From positions 409,091 to 473,090 of the forward strand of contig JBBHKE010002360.1 in the NCBI GenBank assembly GCA_037447655.1: 64,000 nucleotides of DNA. The letters run 5' to 3'. Below are positions 34,780-45,589 of the stretch, piece by piece. The DNA is from Zygnema cylindricum. Lineage: Eukaryota; Streptophyta; Zygnematophyceae; Zygnematales; Zygnemataceae. The translations under genes were made by a program, and so were the position numbers. Each line of letters starts with the position of its first letter. Position 1 is the first letter of the stretch. The notes under the pieces are model-generated. The model was not told the DNA's origin. It saw only the letters and a program-made list of their open reading frames with translations, and did no database searches.

Positions 34780-35050
34780 ACAACGCATTAAATATCATAG
34801 TCAGCGTTCAAGACAATGCAAAACAGACGAAACCAAACTGAACCATTATACATAAATAATATATGTACTGGCTGGTAATGAACCGACGTTCATTGAACGA
34901 ACCAAAGGTACTCAGATGTAAATAGCGAAACCATACACAAAATCGAATTGTGCCACACGAACCAAAACATTAACAAATCTGCGGACGACCGATTCTTCAT
35001 ATCGAACAAAAACATGATTTTGGCTGATCGGGTGATTCTCCCAATAATCC
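34780..35050. repeat. Dispersed repeat R3, copy 1 (direct partner at 45590-45850)
   Basis: Shares ACATAAATAATATATGTAC, GAATTGYGCCACRCGAACC, GCGGACGACCGATTCTTCA and GATTCTCCCAATAATCCTAAC with 45590-45850 in the same orientation. It runs on into the GC-rich repeat at 35080. Confidence 0.7.
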
Positions 35051-35079
35051 TAACCAAAGGTTGCAAAAGTCAAAATTTT

Positions 35080-35275
35080 ACATAACCGAAACCGACCGTT
35101 TTTTTTTTTCATAATCTGAGTAACCGACGCCCGACCGGGCTATGTCATGCTCCAAAATTGTTAATTGTCAACCGACCGGCGTTTACGAAAATAAAAATTA
35201 ACGGAATCTCGATTTCTCGCGACTAATCGTGCCCGCCCATAACCGAAAAAGTACAAAATTAACCAATGTACGACG
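35080..35275. repeat. Dispersed GC-richer repeat, inverted partner of 2200-2430
   Basis: ACCGACGCCCGACCGG, CAACCGACCGGCGTTTACG and CGTGCCCGCCCATAACCG are reverse complements of segments at 2200-2430. Confidence 0.65.
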
Positions 35276-35341
35276 TATGAATAAGCCAATAATTACGATT
35301 TGTGGCATTCCCTAAGATTTGCGAAATGAATAGTGTTACTA

Positions 35342-35840
35342 CACCGCAAATCGTAATTAGAGTAAATTACTCTAATTCGATCGTTCGAAATTTCGACTGT
35401 ATCACATGAAATAGAGTAAATGATTATAATTTTTTCATTATTTTATTTAAGGTAAAGAAAAATTAGCGTTTTTAATTATTATATAGGTTTTTTTTAAATA
35501 GTGTGGAGTACGGACGACCTCCGACCGTGCAAAATTGTATTGTATTAAGAAAAAAAGTACAAATAATGATTTAATACAGGCCGTTATCATGTAACTGCGT
35601 TTTAACAAACCGCGTAGTGCAAACGTCAGAGTGAAGATAAACTGTACGCTTTGCCAAATTTTGTACCAATACCTTATTTACAGTAGAGGATATTAACGTG
35701 CAAATTAGATTACTTAAATAAATTAGAGTAAACTTCATAGTTGAAACAACTCTATCACATAAATTAGCGTTCATTACTCTAATTTTTTTTTTAGTTTTTT
35801 TACTCAAATTCCTTCATTACTCTAATAACGATTCGCGGTG
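35342..35840. mobile_element. MITE-like element, CACCGCAAATCG inverted repeats, TA target duplication
   Basis: 499 bp. The ends are inverted repeats of 24 bases with two mismatches (left CACCGCAAATCGTAATTAGAG, 35342-35362), with TA on each side (35340-35341, 35841-35842). The interior 35498-35670 matches 1128-1310 of the first element. Non-coding. Confidence 0.78.
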
Positions 35841-35842
35841 TA

Positions 35843-38629
35843 CCGTGTCAAATTTGCGACTCTTTGTCGTGTTCCCTAAGATTTGTTAAATGAATAGTGT
35901 ACTACCGTGTCAGATTTGCGACGCTTTGTCACATTCCCTATGATTTGCGAAATGAATAGCGTTACTAAAGTATCGTGTCAAATTTGTGACGCTAATCATG
36001 ATGTCACGTACTTCCACGATACCAAAGAGTACAAATTACAAGCATGTTGGATTATAGGGACAGTACAAAATTTTCATTTTTTTTTGTTTTTTGGTTGACT
36101 GACTATAACCGATCGTTTTTTTTCCCTAGTGAACCAACCGACTGTAACCGCCTGACCCCCAAAATTTGGCAACCGAATCCGTTCTGGATTTGGCGCGGGC
36201 GGTTGGTTAACGGTTGGTCACAATTTCGGTTGACCGTTTGCGACCGCTGATCCTAACAATCCCCCTCTTAGGGTGCGTCTCTATGTACTTCAAACTTAGA
36301 GATTTTTTTTTGTTTTTTAGCGCAGATCCAGCGGACACGGATTTCGGGTGTCCTTATGTGTACCAAACGAAATTGTCACTTAAAGGGCGTGACGATTGTA
36401 TACGTCGACAATACCAGTGACGGCTGTCAACGTCTACAATCTGTGATGACGCACGTTATTTTTCGTAACTGCTTGTGACGTTGCGTGACTTTTGGTGACA
36501 TTGTAGACCTACCGCCCTCCACTCTGTGCCGTTTCACGGTTGAAGAAGATGCGTTTTGACTTTGCGTCTATTGTCGGCTCGACGTGAAATGGCATCGGAA
36601 CCTTGAGACCCCTTGCAAAAAAAAAATCCGTACCGGATGGAAACTGACAAAACAAAACAAACTGTGTACTTCTCTTTGTCGTATTAAACAAAAACGGACA
36701 AAAACGGACAAAACATAGCGAATCGTGTACTCTTCCACGTCGCTTGAATTCGTTTGAAGTTTTTGAACAAAACATTACACGTGCGAATACGTGTTCCTAT
36801 TTGTTTATAGAAAATCCCTAATTTTAAAACACATCGGCCCTGCATTTTAAAAATAAGGTTGAAGATGACGTTTTTTGTTCATTTTAAATTCAATGATGAC
36901 GCAAAATTTACTTCTCTTTTTTTCTATTTTATTGTACGGTTGAAACTTATGCGGTACGGCTCTAAGCTTTACAGGAAAACGACAGACGAAAACCCTTACT
37001 TAAGCACAAAGAGACGCACCCTTATTGGGAGAAGCGGTAGAATGGCACGACACCGATTTCAGCCGCCCCCTCTTAAATATGTCACCGTACAAAAGTACAA
37101 GATTGAATATCAATGTGGACGGAAAAGATGAAATTTCGAAATCAAAAGCGAATGTCCACGCCGCAAATTCACATCAAGGTTAAATAATAACTCCGCGTCC
37201 CAAGCTCTATCATAATAAAATTGTTCAAATAACTTCTTCGTTCACAACAAAACAAAGTCCCCCTACACATGGTACAAATAAAGTACCACAAGATCTGCGT
37301 AAACAGAATTGTAATAATTCCATGTCCATCAAAATATGACGATGAAAATTATAGTACTGTAGCCGCCAAAATACCCGACAAAATAATATCCGGAAAACTC
37401 CAAACTGAAAGAAGAACCCCAAATCGATTATACCAAAAAGGTACAAAAATAGTGCTTAGCTGTTATAAAATAACTCATCTTCGCCTGACGATATATTTCG
37501 ACGTCCAAAACCGGCGGCCGTAATATCCGGCATCGTTCCTTCTCCAAAGTACATGAGGCATTTGATTGACGCCTTGTGTGGAACGATTTCTCTTTCGTTC
37601 ACAAATACGCACGAATGGATTTTGCAAGTTCAAATCTCCACGGCGTCTGTATCAATCCACAGCGATACATGTAATCGCAATCTATTTTAGGAGGCCTTCA
37701 TGATCTCCTCTCAGACTTGCAACCGTCACACCAATTCAGGCTCCACTGTAACACTCGAAACTCCACACAAAACATTTCAGTATACTACTCCACACCAACA
37801 CCAACAGAGTACCAAAAAGAACATAGCGGCCACACACAAGTTCGGCGCGTGACAATCAGCAAGCTGCCGAAACAGCCGGTAAACACACCGGTCTCGTTCC
37901 AACACGGAACATCTCCTCTTCCTCCTCAAAATTTCAGCGTCAAAAGGAACTGAAACTTCATATACACACACCAATTCAAACGCCCACACTAATCGTGAAC
38001 AAATTCACTTTCCGTACGAGGGAATCGTACAGTTTAACCATCCAAAATATTTCTCTTCGTTTCTGTTTCTTCCTTTCACTTCTTCTCCTCACTTTCACTC
38101 ACAGACGCCTCTTTTACTCCTTCCACTTCCTCACTCCAGCCTCAAATCTCACTTAAGCTTCACTCAATTTCTCAAAACTTCCATCGCACTTCTACTTTTT
38201 CTCCGAAGATTCTTTACCACAGTCAGACACGATCTCCACACTTTCAAATCCACATTCCTCCTCCTTCGAATTCTTTGCGGGCTCTGCAACCTTTTCTCCT
38301 TCTCAGTCTCCTCCTCCACTCATCATCTCAATCTCAATCTCATCAATAATTTTTCTTCTTCGAAAACTAAAGTAGGAATCTGATTTCTTCTTTTCTTTTC
38401 TTCTTTCTTCCTCTTCCTCGATTTACTTTTTCCCCTCAAAAAATACAGCAATTCATCCACAGAATTTTGCAGCCGTGCGTCCGAATTGTAACTTGAAGGT
38501 ATCCAGCCAAATTATAATTCAAATAGAACTCCGAAACAAACTTCATTCTTCCTTCTCATTGCTTCAACATCCTCACTGAAACTGAAACTGAAGCATCTTA
38601 CTCTCAAACGACGAACTGGAGCACTACGT
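35843..38629. other. Non-coding region, partly the interior of the LTR element at 38630-39123
   Basis: No ORF here has recognisable content. A cluster of related CGTGTCARATTTGCGACGCTTTGTC phrases (35845-35995) forms short imperfect repeats. About 38040-38420 is strongly pyrimidine-rich on the plus strand (purine-rich leader on the element's strand). Downstream of the primer site at 38630 the minus strand should hold the interior of an LTR element, but I find no gag or pol, so it is non-coding or LARD-like there. 37020-37085 resembles 22845-22910. Confidence 0.45.
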
Positions 38630-38641
38630 GCTCCGATACCA
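38630..38641 (-). other. Primer binding site, initiator Met tRNA type
   Basis: On the minus strand TGGTATCGGAGC, two bases after the LTR end (TTAACA). This fixes 38644-39123 as a 5' LTR of a minus-strand element. Confidence 0.75.
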
Positions 38642-38643
38642 AT

Positions 38644-39123
38644 TGTTAAGAATCGATAAAGTGCTCATAGATGCTCGCAAATGACAAATCAAATCTCAGA
38701 GAAAAAGCTTAAATAAACATATTCTTACACATAAAATACTCACAACTCATAAGAAATCATGTCGCCCAAATATCAATATATCAAGTCGAAGCTTTCACAA
38801 TACTAGCCTCTCTCCATCGCCACTCCTTACTCATTCTGACATATATCTTAAGTCTTACTCTTCCTCTTTCCTTAGTTCTTTACTTTATACACTTTAATGT
38901 ATCTCTCTCAAACACATGATGCATCTCACCAGAGTGCATACTAAATTGATACTAACACACGCTAATATACCTTGATAGTAACACACGCTAATATACCTTC
39001 TTAACGCCGACAACTCATGACCACTTACTCCACTAACTAAAAACAGACGAGGGCGCCGAAGTCCACATGCGGACGTGCGCCTAATAAAAACATTCAAGCG
39101 CCGAAACAAAGTGATGCGCCCTA
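38644..39123 (-). repeat. 5' LTR of an unidentified LTR element, cut by the intact copia
   Basis: It ends CTTAACA next to the primer site. The family is confirmed by the solo LTR at 3689-4141. Its outer end is interrupted at 39123 by copia A, whose CCCTA duplication lies inside it, and the last bases resume at 45580. It contains a tandem duplication of TAACACACGCTAATATACCTT (38955-39001). Confidence 0.7.
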
Positions 39124-40173
39124 TGAAACTCTGAGACCTCCATAAGTCCTCAGAGTGGACAGCTTCCAAGAAGCCTCTAGGATAATCCTGACCCCTTTGT
39201 GTTTAAGCAAAAATAACTGCCACCCTGGCAGACAAAAACTCTGACCAACTTCACCCTTGTGAAGACAAGACTCCCCTGAGTCGATAGCAAAAAGAATCTC
39301 TGAATTTGCTCCCCTGAGCAGTAAGTTATGGAGGGTCAAAGTTGACCTTTTGTACAGAAGCTCTCTGGGAGAGAGGGTCCTATCTTCTAATTTTTTCTAA
39401 GTCCTATCTCTCTCACAGACTCTATCTACTGATGTACGGAACCAATCAGAATTGAGTTCCGTACGCAAAAGTACAGCTGCCGGTGTACTTTATGTACGGA
39501 TATTGTACAACATGGCCAAAAAGTCGACACATGTCAAATCCGGATTCGGTGCCATAATCTCCGGAGATTCCACAATCCAACGGAATTTCGCCACGCGTCA
39601 TCCGATGTGGCGATGGCCACAAACCGCCGAAATCTTCCTCCGCGATCTCGGCGCTAATCCCGGCCGTCCGATTAAATTCGGCTTTAATCGTAGCCGTAAT
39701 AAATACATGCGCGGTATTTGTTTCATTTACGAAACAAATGCGCGGTACTGATTTTTGTCCGTACCGTAAGTCGTACATTATATATTACTGGATCTATGTA
39801 TCCCGTAATTCATTTCAGTTAAATGGTTTATCGCTAATATACATATGTAAATAATTATCAAACTATATGTTATGTAACACTACTCCTAGACTTAACGGTT
39901 AAGGCTACTGGCTATATCCTATCTGCCGGCCGGTAGGTATTTGGATCAAATCCTGCCGCCGGCATTTACATTTTAATTAAATATATAAACCCTAATATAA
40001 AATTCCCGTAAACCTCAGGATAGCCAAGGTAGCCATGGCTCTAGCTTCCTCTCCAATTTCTCAGTGACTGCGACAAGTTTGAGAGTTGGAGAGAGAAGTT
40101 AGAGATAGACTGCCTCAACTTCTATATTTCTTTTCAGACCTAGAAAATACTAATAAAACCATTAGTTTCTACA
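39124..40173 (-). repeat. 3' LTR of copia A
   Basis: The plus-strand sequence runs from TGAAACTCTGAGACC to AGTTTCTACA. It differs from the other LTR by scattered substitutions, plus a dense cluster at 39811-39971. Confidence 0.93.
39885..39965 (+). other. tRNA-like module in the 3' LTR of copia A (antisense)
   Basis: TTAACGGTTAAGGC (A-box-like) and, 39 bases on, GGATCAAATCC (39943-39953, close to the B-box GGTTCAAATCC). The T-stem has lost several pairs compared with the modules at 30381 and 26964. Confidence 0.55.
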
Positions 40174-40187
40174 CTCCCCTTATTTTC
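40174..40187 (-). other. Polypurine tract of copia A
   Basis: On the minus strand GAAAATAAGGGGAG, between the stop codon and the 3' LTR. Confidence 0.8.
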
Positions 40188-43100
40188 TAGTCAATCTTTA
40201 ATTTCAGACCACACTTCTCCCTGCAAAAAATTAGCTTAGGGGAAGGCACAGGTTTGGTCATCATATCTGCTACCATCTCACTATCTGGTCTGTACTCTAA
40301 ACTGATTATTTTGTTTTCTACTTTCTCTCTAACAAAGCTGAGTCTGATGTCCATGTGTTTGGCTTTAAAATGGTGTTTAGGATTGGCAGAAATAGCGATT
40401 GCTGCCTGATTATCACAAAATATTTTCTGCACACCACTCTTAAGGTGACCAAGCTCACCAAGCAAAGACTTGACCCACATCAATTCTTTTACAGCAGAGC
40501 AAGAGGCCATATACTCAGCCTCCATGGTGGACTGAGCAATAACCTTTTGCTGTTTGCTACTCCAACAGCAAGCCCCATCACCCACATATAATACATATCC
40601 AGAAGTACATCTCCTCATCGGAGCATCACCATAACTGGCATCACTCCAAGTAGTGATGTCAGTATTCTCCCCACCCAAATGCAACCATAGATCTCTAGTT
40701 CCTACCAAGTATCTAAGGACTCTCTTAGCTGCCTCCCAATCCTTCTTAGTGGGAGCATTTAGACTTCTACTCAGCACTCCTACAGCTGCAGCTAAATCCG
40801 GCCGGGTACAATTCATAAAATAGATTAGACTTCCCACTACTTGCCTGTAAGGAATAGTCTGCATGAACTTCTGTTCTTCACGAGATAATTCCTCGTCTAA
40901 GACTATGACTCCTTCTTCCTCACTCCCCTCACTTCCCTTCTTCAATTCCATTGGAGTTGTGCAACTATTAGCTTTATCCATTTGAAATTTTTCAAGCATG
41001 TTTCCTATTGCTTCCTTTTGAGTCAATCTTATAATTTTTCTTTTTCGGTCTCTCTCTACTTGAATTCCCAAAATATATTTTGCTTCCCCCATATCCTTCA
41101 TTTCAAATCTCCCCTTAAGATCGGTTTTCAGTTTATTAATTTTTTCCATTGATTTACTTAAAACAAGCAAATCATCAACATAAATTGCAATAAATATAAA
41201 ACCTTCCTCATCTTCGAAAACATAGATTGAGTGATCTGAGCTGATCCGAATATATCCTAGACCGGTAAGAAACTCATCAAGCTTCTTATTCCACTGTCGG
41301 GGCGCCTGTTTCAAACCATAAAGAGATTTAATCAGCCGGCATACCTTACTCTCCTCTCCTTCCTCCACAAACCCTTCGGGTTGTCGCATGAAGATCTCCT
41401 CTTCTAATTCTCCATGCAAAAAGGCTGTTTTGATGTCCATCTGGTGCACTTCCATGTCTTCCGCCGCTGCTAAACTGAGAAGTATGCGGATGGAGGGAAA
41501 TCTGACCACCGGGGCAAAGGTTTCCTCGTAGTCAATTCCTTCCTTTTGTGTAAATCCCTTTGCCACTAATCTGGCCTTGTAGCGCTCGATTGTGTTATCT
41601 GGGTTCAGTTTCAGTTTGAAAACCCACTTACAACCGATTGGTTTTCGGTTAGGTGGACAGTCCACCAGCTCCCAAGTATCGGCTGCCATGATTGAAGCCA
41701 TCTCCTCATTGATGGCTGTCTTCCACCGGTTTCTTTCTGGACAAGTCATCGCCTCTCGATAAGTTTGAGGTTCATCTTGATGAGATAGTTTAGTTACCTT
41801 GTTATTAACCTGTTTTTCTTGCAGTCTTTTGCTACTTCTCCTCCCTCCCTCAAAATCTGAGGCCGGAATAGATGGTTCTCGTGGATTCTTTCGAACAAAC
41901 TCGGCTTCTCCCCTATCCCTCGATTCCGAATCAATTTCCACCACGTCTTCCGCTTCGAGTAGAGTTGTCACTGGAGTTTCCACAGCCGAGTCCTTTTCGG
42001 TCTGATTTGTTCCTGCAAGAATGTCATCGTCTCTAAAACCTGGATAGTTAGGAAGCTCAAAGTCATCAGAATTTTCTGACTCAAATCTGATTTTTACTGA
42101 CTTTGTATATTTGAAGGGATCCACAGACTTTCCTTCATCCATAACTACTAGATGCTTTACTAAGATTATATCTTCTCTTTTTAGATCATAAACTCTATAT
42201 CCTTTAACATCCTCATCATATCCTAATAAGTATCCCGGTTTTCCTTTAGGATCTAGCTTCCAATTGGACCGATCAGTATCTAGACTGAATACTTGACTGC
42301 CGAAAACCTTTAAATGAGATAAGTCTGGTTTCCGGCCTGTCCATCTCTCATAAGGTGTTTGATCTTTTATAGCTGAAGTAAGAACTCTATTTTTGAGGTA
42401 ATTAGCACAGTTCATTGCTTCTGCCCAAAACCTTTTTCCTATCTTCTTATCCGACAACATACTTCTAGCACTATCACTTAGTGTTCTATTTAACCTTTCA
42501 GCTACCCCATTCTGTTCAGGATTTTCTGGCACTGTCTTTTGGTGTTGAACCCCATCTTCCCTCAAAAAATCCTCAAACTGGTTAGAAGTATACTCTCCAC
42601 CATTGTCACTCCTTACTCTCTTGATTGGAGTTTCATGGAGTTTTTCGCTCCATGCTTTATATTGTCTAAAACAGTCCTCAGCTTCTGACTTGTTTTTCAA
42701 AAAATATACTCGGGAATACCGAGACCAATCATCAGTTATAGTCATCATAAATCTCTTCCCCCCCGGTGAGGGCACTCTAGCCGGTCCCCAAATATCTGTG
42801 TGTACTAGATCTAGAAGTTTTTCTCCCTTGTAGGTGGCTGTTTTTGGAAAGGGTAATCTGTGTGCTTTACCTTGAGCACACCCACTACAATCACTTATAT
42901 CATCACTCTCACTGAACTGAATCCCTTCCACCACTCCCATCTTTTTCATCTCTCTTAACTTATCTAGATTCACATGCCCAAGCCTCTTATGCCACATCAT
43001 AATATCATGAACACCAGCATAATAAAGTTTCTTCGTTTCATTACTTAAGATCAGCCTAAACATCCCATGGCTACCTTTCTCAGCAATGAAATAGACATCC

Positions 43101-44545
43101 TCCTCAAAACTAGCAGTAAAGACTCCTTCCCTAGTGCTAGTGAAAAAACCCTTATCATCTAATACTGATGTAGAGATAAGGTTTTTGTTCAGCTCCGGAA
43201 TAAACAATACATCGGAGAATGTTAATATGGATGTCTTTCCTTCAACTAACACTTTCAGATCTACCGATCCTACAAGAGTAGTGGTGACTATCCTCCCATC
43301 CCCGTACTCTATCTCTACGGTGGGAATCTTTCTTATCTTAGTGAACAGGTGTCTATCCTTACACATGTGCATTGAGGCACCTGAATCTATAATCCAGCCT
43401 GCTTCACCTTTCAATCCACCGTAAGCACATTTCTGCCTTCGTGGAATTTCAACCTCAGTTTTCGCCTCCAACTCCTCATCCAAAAGGAGCTCATCGTCCT
43501 CGTCCTCGGATTCCGCCTCAAGTACCTGTGTGACAAGGGCCTTTTTCTTTCCTCTCGGGGTACCACCGGTCTGCCCCTCCTTTAACCGAAGCTCGGTTAG
43601 CTTGGTGCACTCTGCCATATAGTGCCCAGGTTTCTTACAAAAATGACATAAACCTTTGGGAGCCCTTGGTTCGAACTCGCCAACCTGTTTTTCCCGCTCC
43701 CTACCCCCATAGTTTCTGACTGGTTTCCGGGAATCCTTGTTCCTCCAATCGGTCGCTGTTGCCAAGGCTTGGCCACTCTTTCCTCCCCTTCGGATCTCAA
43801 TCGTATTCTCTCGAACGAGAATCATCCCTACCACTGAGTTCCATATCCACCTTGAGTCCGGCAAGTCCTGCACACGGTTGACTATGTTCTCGAACTCATC
43901 AGGTAACTTCATTAGTAAACAGTTAACTTTTTCTTTTTCACTAAAAACTTTACCCGCACTCTCTAGCTCCATGAAGAGTGTAGCAAGCTCATTGCAAAAA
44001 TCCAACATATTTCCCCCTTTGTATACATACTCCTTAACTTTCTGATCAGCCAACTGTTGTTGCTGAATCGTACCACTTCGGTACATCTCTATGAGAGCCA
44101 TCCAAAGATCGGATGCCCTCTCTACCTGCAAATGAGGACATGCAAGTCCTTGAGTGAGATGGCGTAGGATGAAGTGCTTTGCCGCCATATTGTTGAAGTC
44201 CCAGGTTTCAGTATCATTCTCCTCGTTCCTCGGAATAGGTGACATGAATGCTAAACCAGTTGCTATTGGTGTGGTCGCCTCCTTCTCCTTTCCTTTGTCC
44301 ACCACCTCTCCTTCCTTTGTTTCCTCCGTTGAAGGTGAATCCTCTTTCCTGGTGAATCTGCTTCCTTTAAACCCTGGAGGAATTCCAAGACTTGATGGAC
44401 GCCCCAATCGTCCACTCACTATCCCCCAAAACCTTTTTTCGCATAGAGCTCCTGTCATCATACTTTCCCAGTATATCAAGCCAGTTCCATTAAATATTGG
44501 TACCCTAGAGGGTGGGCCCATAACCTGAAACTCTGAGACCTCCAT
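40187..44545 (-). CDS. Copia gag-pol polyprotein, 1452 aa, intact
   Basis: Domains in order: gag capsid-like region (~100-260); CCHC knuckle C300-C303-H308-C313; aspartic protease WIIDSGA (D387); GAG-pre-integrase zinc region H519, H524, C553, C556; integrase core with D584 (VHTDIWGP), D647 (SDNGGEY) and E683 (NGVAER), the last two 35 residues apart as in the DDE family; RT with CKWVFKLKL (~972), MDIKTAFLHGELEEE (~1036) and catalytic YVDD at 1122-1125; RNase H with D1302, E1342/E1344 and D1378. It would be cleaved by its own protease and copies the element's RNA in virus-like particles before integration. The first ATG lies 20 bases inside the LTR; an alternative ATG is in the primer site (residue 9). 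Copia elements must make excess gag; with one ORF and no frameshift visible, splicing or cleavage control is possible. Confidence 0.95.
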   Translation of the reverse strand: MEVSEFQVMGPPSRVPIFNGTGLIYWESMMTGALCEKRFWGIVSGRLGRPSSLGIPPGFKGSRFTRKEDSPSTEETKEGEVVDKGKEKEATTPIATGLAFMSPIPRNEENDTETWDFNNMAAKHFILRHLTQGLACPHLQVERASDLWMALIEMYRSGTIQQQQLADQKVKEYVYKGGNMLDFCNELATLFMELESAGKVFSEKEKVNCLLMKLPDEFENIVNRVQDLPDSRWIWNSVVGMILVRENTIEIRRGGKSGQALATATDWRNKDSRKPVRNYGGREREKQVGEFEPRAPKGLCHFCKKPGHYMAECTKLTELRLKEGQTGGTPRGKKKALVTQVLEAESEDEDDELLLDEELEAKTEVEIPRRQKCAYGGLKGEAGWIIDSGASMHMCKDRHLFTKIRKIPTVEIEYGDGRIVTTTLVGSVDLKVLVEGKTSILTFSDVLFIPELNKNLISTSVLDDKGFFTSTREGVFTASFEEDVYFIAEKGSHGMFRLILSNETKKLYYAGVHDIMMWHKRLGHVNLDKLREMKKMGVVEGIQFSESDDISDCSGCAQGKAHRLPFPKTATYKGEKLLDLVHTDIWGPARVPSPGGKRFMMTITDDWSRYSRVYFLKNKSEAEDCFRQYKAWSEKLHETPIKRVRSDNGGEYTSNQFEDFLREDGVQHQKTVPENPEQNGVAERLNRTLSDSARSMLSDKKIGKRFWAEAMNCANYLKNRVLTSAIKDQTPYERWTGRKPDLSHLKVFGSQVFSLDTDRSNWKLDPKGKPGYLLGYDEDVKGYRVYDLKREDIILVKHLVVMDEGKSVDPFKYTKSVKIRFESENSDDFELPNYPGFRDDDILAGTNQTEKDSAVETPVTTLLEAEDVVEIDSESRDRGEAEFVRKNPREPSIPASDFEGGRRSSKRLQEKQVNNKVTKLSHQDEPQTYREAMTCPERNRWKTAINEEMASIMAADTWELVDCPPNRKPIGCKWVFKLKLNPDNTIERYKARLVAKGFTQKEGIDYEETFAPVVRFPSIRILLSLAAAEDMEVHQMDIKTAFLHGELEEEIFMRQPEGFVEEGEESKVCRLIKSLYGLKQAPRQWNKKLDEFLTGLGYIRISSDHSIYVFEDEEGFIFIAIYVDDLLVLSKSMEKINKLKTDLKGRFEMKDMGEAKYILGIQVERDRKRKIIRLTQKEAIGNMLEKFQMDKANSCTTPMELKKGSEGSEEEGVIVLDEELSREEQKFMQTIPYRQVVGSLIYFMNCTRPDLAAAVGVLSRSLNAPTKKDWEAAKRVLRYLVGTRDLWLHLGGENTDITTWSDASYGDAPMRRCTSGYVLYVGDGACCWSSKQQKVIAQSTMEAEYMASCSAVKELMWVKSLLGELGHLKSGVQKIFCDNQAAIAISANPKHHFKAKHMDIRLSFVREKVENKIISLEYRPDSEMVADMMTKPVPSPKLIFCREKCGLKLKID
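44511..44525 (-). other. Primer binding site of copia A, half initiator-Met-tRNA type
   Basis: GGTTATGGGCCCACC on the minus strand, immediately after the LTR's final CA. It has the same site and spacing as the gag-only element and Drosophila copia. Confidence 0.8.
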
Positions 44546-45574
44546 AAGTCCTCAGAGTGGACAGCTTCCAAGAAGCCTCTAGGATAATCCTGACCCCTTT
44601 GTGTTTAAGCAAAAATAACTGCCACCCTGGCAGACAAAAACTCTGACCAACTTCACCCCTGTGAAGACAAGACTCCCCTGAGTCGATAGCAAGAAGAATC
44701 TCTGAATTTGCTCCCCTGAGCAGTAAGTTATGGAGGGTCAAAGTTGACCTTTTGTACAGAAGCTCTCTGGGAGAGAGGGTCCTATCTTCTAATTTTTCTA
44801 AGTCCTATCTCTCTCACAGACTCTATCTATTGATGTACGGAACCAATCAGAATTGAGTTCCGTACGCAAAAGTACAGCTGCCGGTGTACTTTATGTACGG
44901 ACATTGTACGACATGGCCAAAATGTCGACACATGTCAAATCCGGATTCGGTGCCATAATCTCCGGAGTTTCCACAATCCAACGGAATTTTGCCACGCGTC
45001 ATCCGATGTGGCGATGGCCACAAACCGCCGAAATCTTCCTCCGCGATCTCGGCGCTAATCCCGGCCGTCCGATTAAATTCGGCTTTAATCGTAGCCGTAA
45101 TAAATACATGCGCGGTATTTGTTTCATTTACGAAACAAATGCGCGGTACTGATTTATGTCCGTACCGTAAGTCGTACATTACATATTACTGGATCTATGT
45201 ATCCCGTAATTAATTCTAGTTAAATGGTTTATCGCTTGTATACATATATAAATAATTATCAAACTATATGCTAGGTAACACTACCGCTAGATGAAACGGC
45301 TAAGGCTACCGGCTACATTGTGTCTGTCGGCCGGCAGGTACAAGGATCAAATCCTGCCGCCGGCTCATACATTTTAATTAAATATATAAACCCTAATATA
45401 AAATTCCCGTAAACCTCAGGATAGCCAAGGTAGCCATGGCTCTAGCTTCCTCTCCAATTTCTCAGTGACTGCAACAAGTTTGAGAGTTGGAGAGAGAAGT
45501 TAGAGATAGACTGCCTCGACTTCTATATTTCTTTTCAGACCTAGAAAATACTAATAAAACCATTAGTTTCTACA
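44526..45574 (-). repeat. 5' LTR of copia A
   Basis: On the minus strand it starts TGTAGAAACTAATGG and ends GAGTTTCA. It holds the gag ATG (44545) and the tRNA-like module. Confidence 0.93.
45286..45366 (+). other. tRNA-like module in the 5' LTR of copia A (antisense)
   Basis: GAAACGGCTAAGGC (A-box-like) and GGATCAAATCC (45344-45354). It is strikingly different from the other LTR's module (about 21 substitutions in ~116 bases around it) while the flanking LTR is ~98-99% identical. Confidence 0.55.
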
Positions 45575-45589
45575 CCCTAAAACGCACTT

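Larger units (their letters stand above)
39124..45574 (-). mobile_element. Complete Ty1/copia element, family A (apparently autonomous)
   Basis: 6451 bp with LTRs of 1050 and 1049 bp, perfect CCCTA target duplications (39119-39123, 45575-45579), half-tRNA primer site, polypurine tract and a single uninterrupted 1452-codon gag-pol ORF. All catalytic motifs that I checked are present. The domain order (integrase before RT) is diagnostic of copia. LTR differences (about 12 outside one hypervariable tract) show it is older than the gag-only element. Confidence 0.95.
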
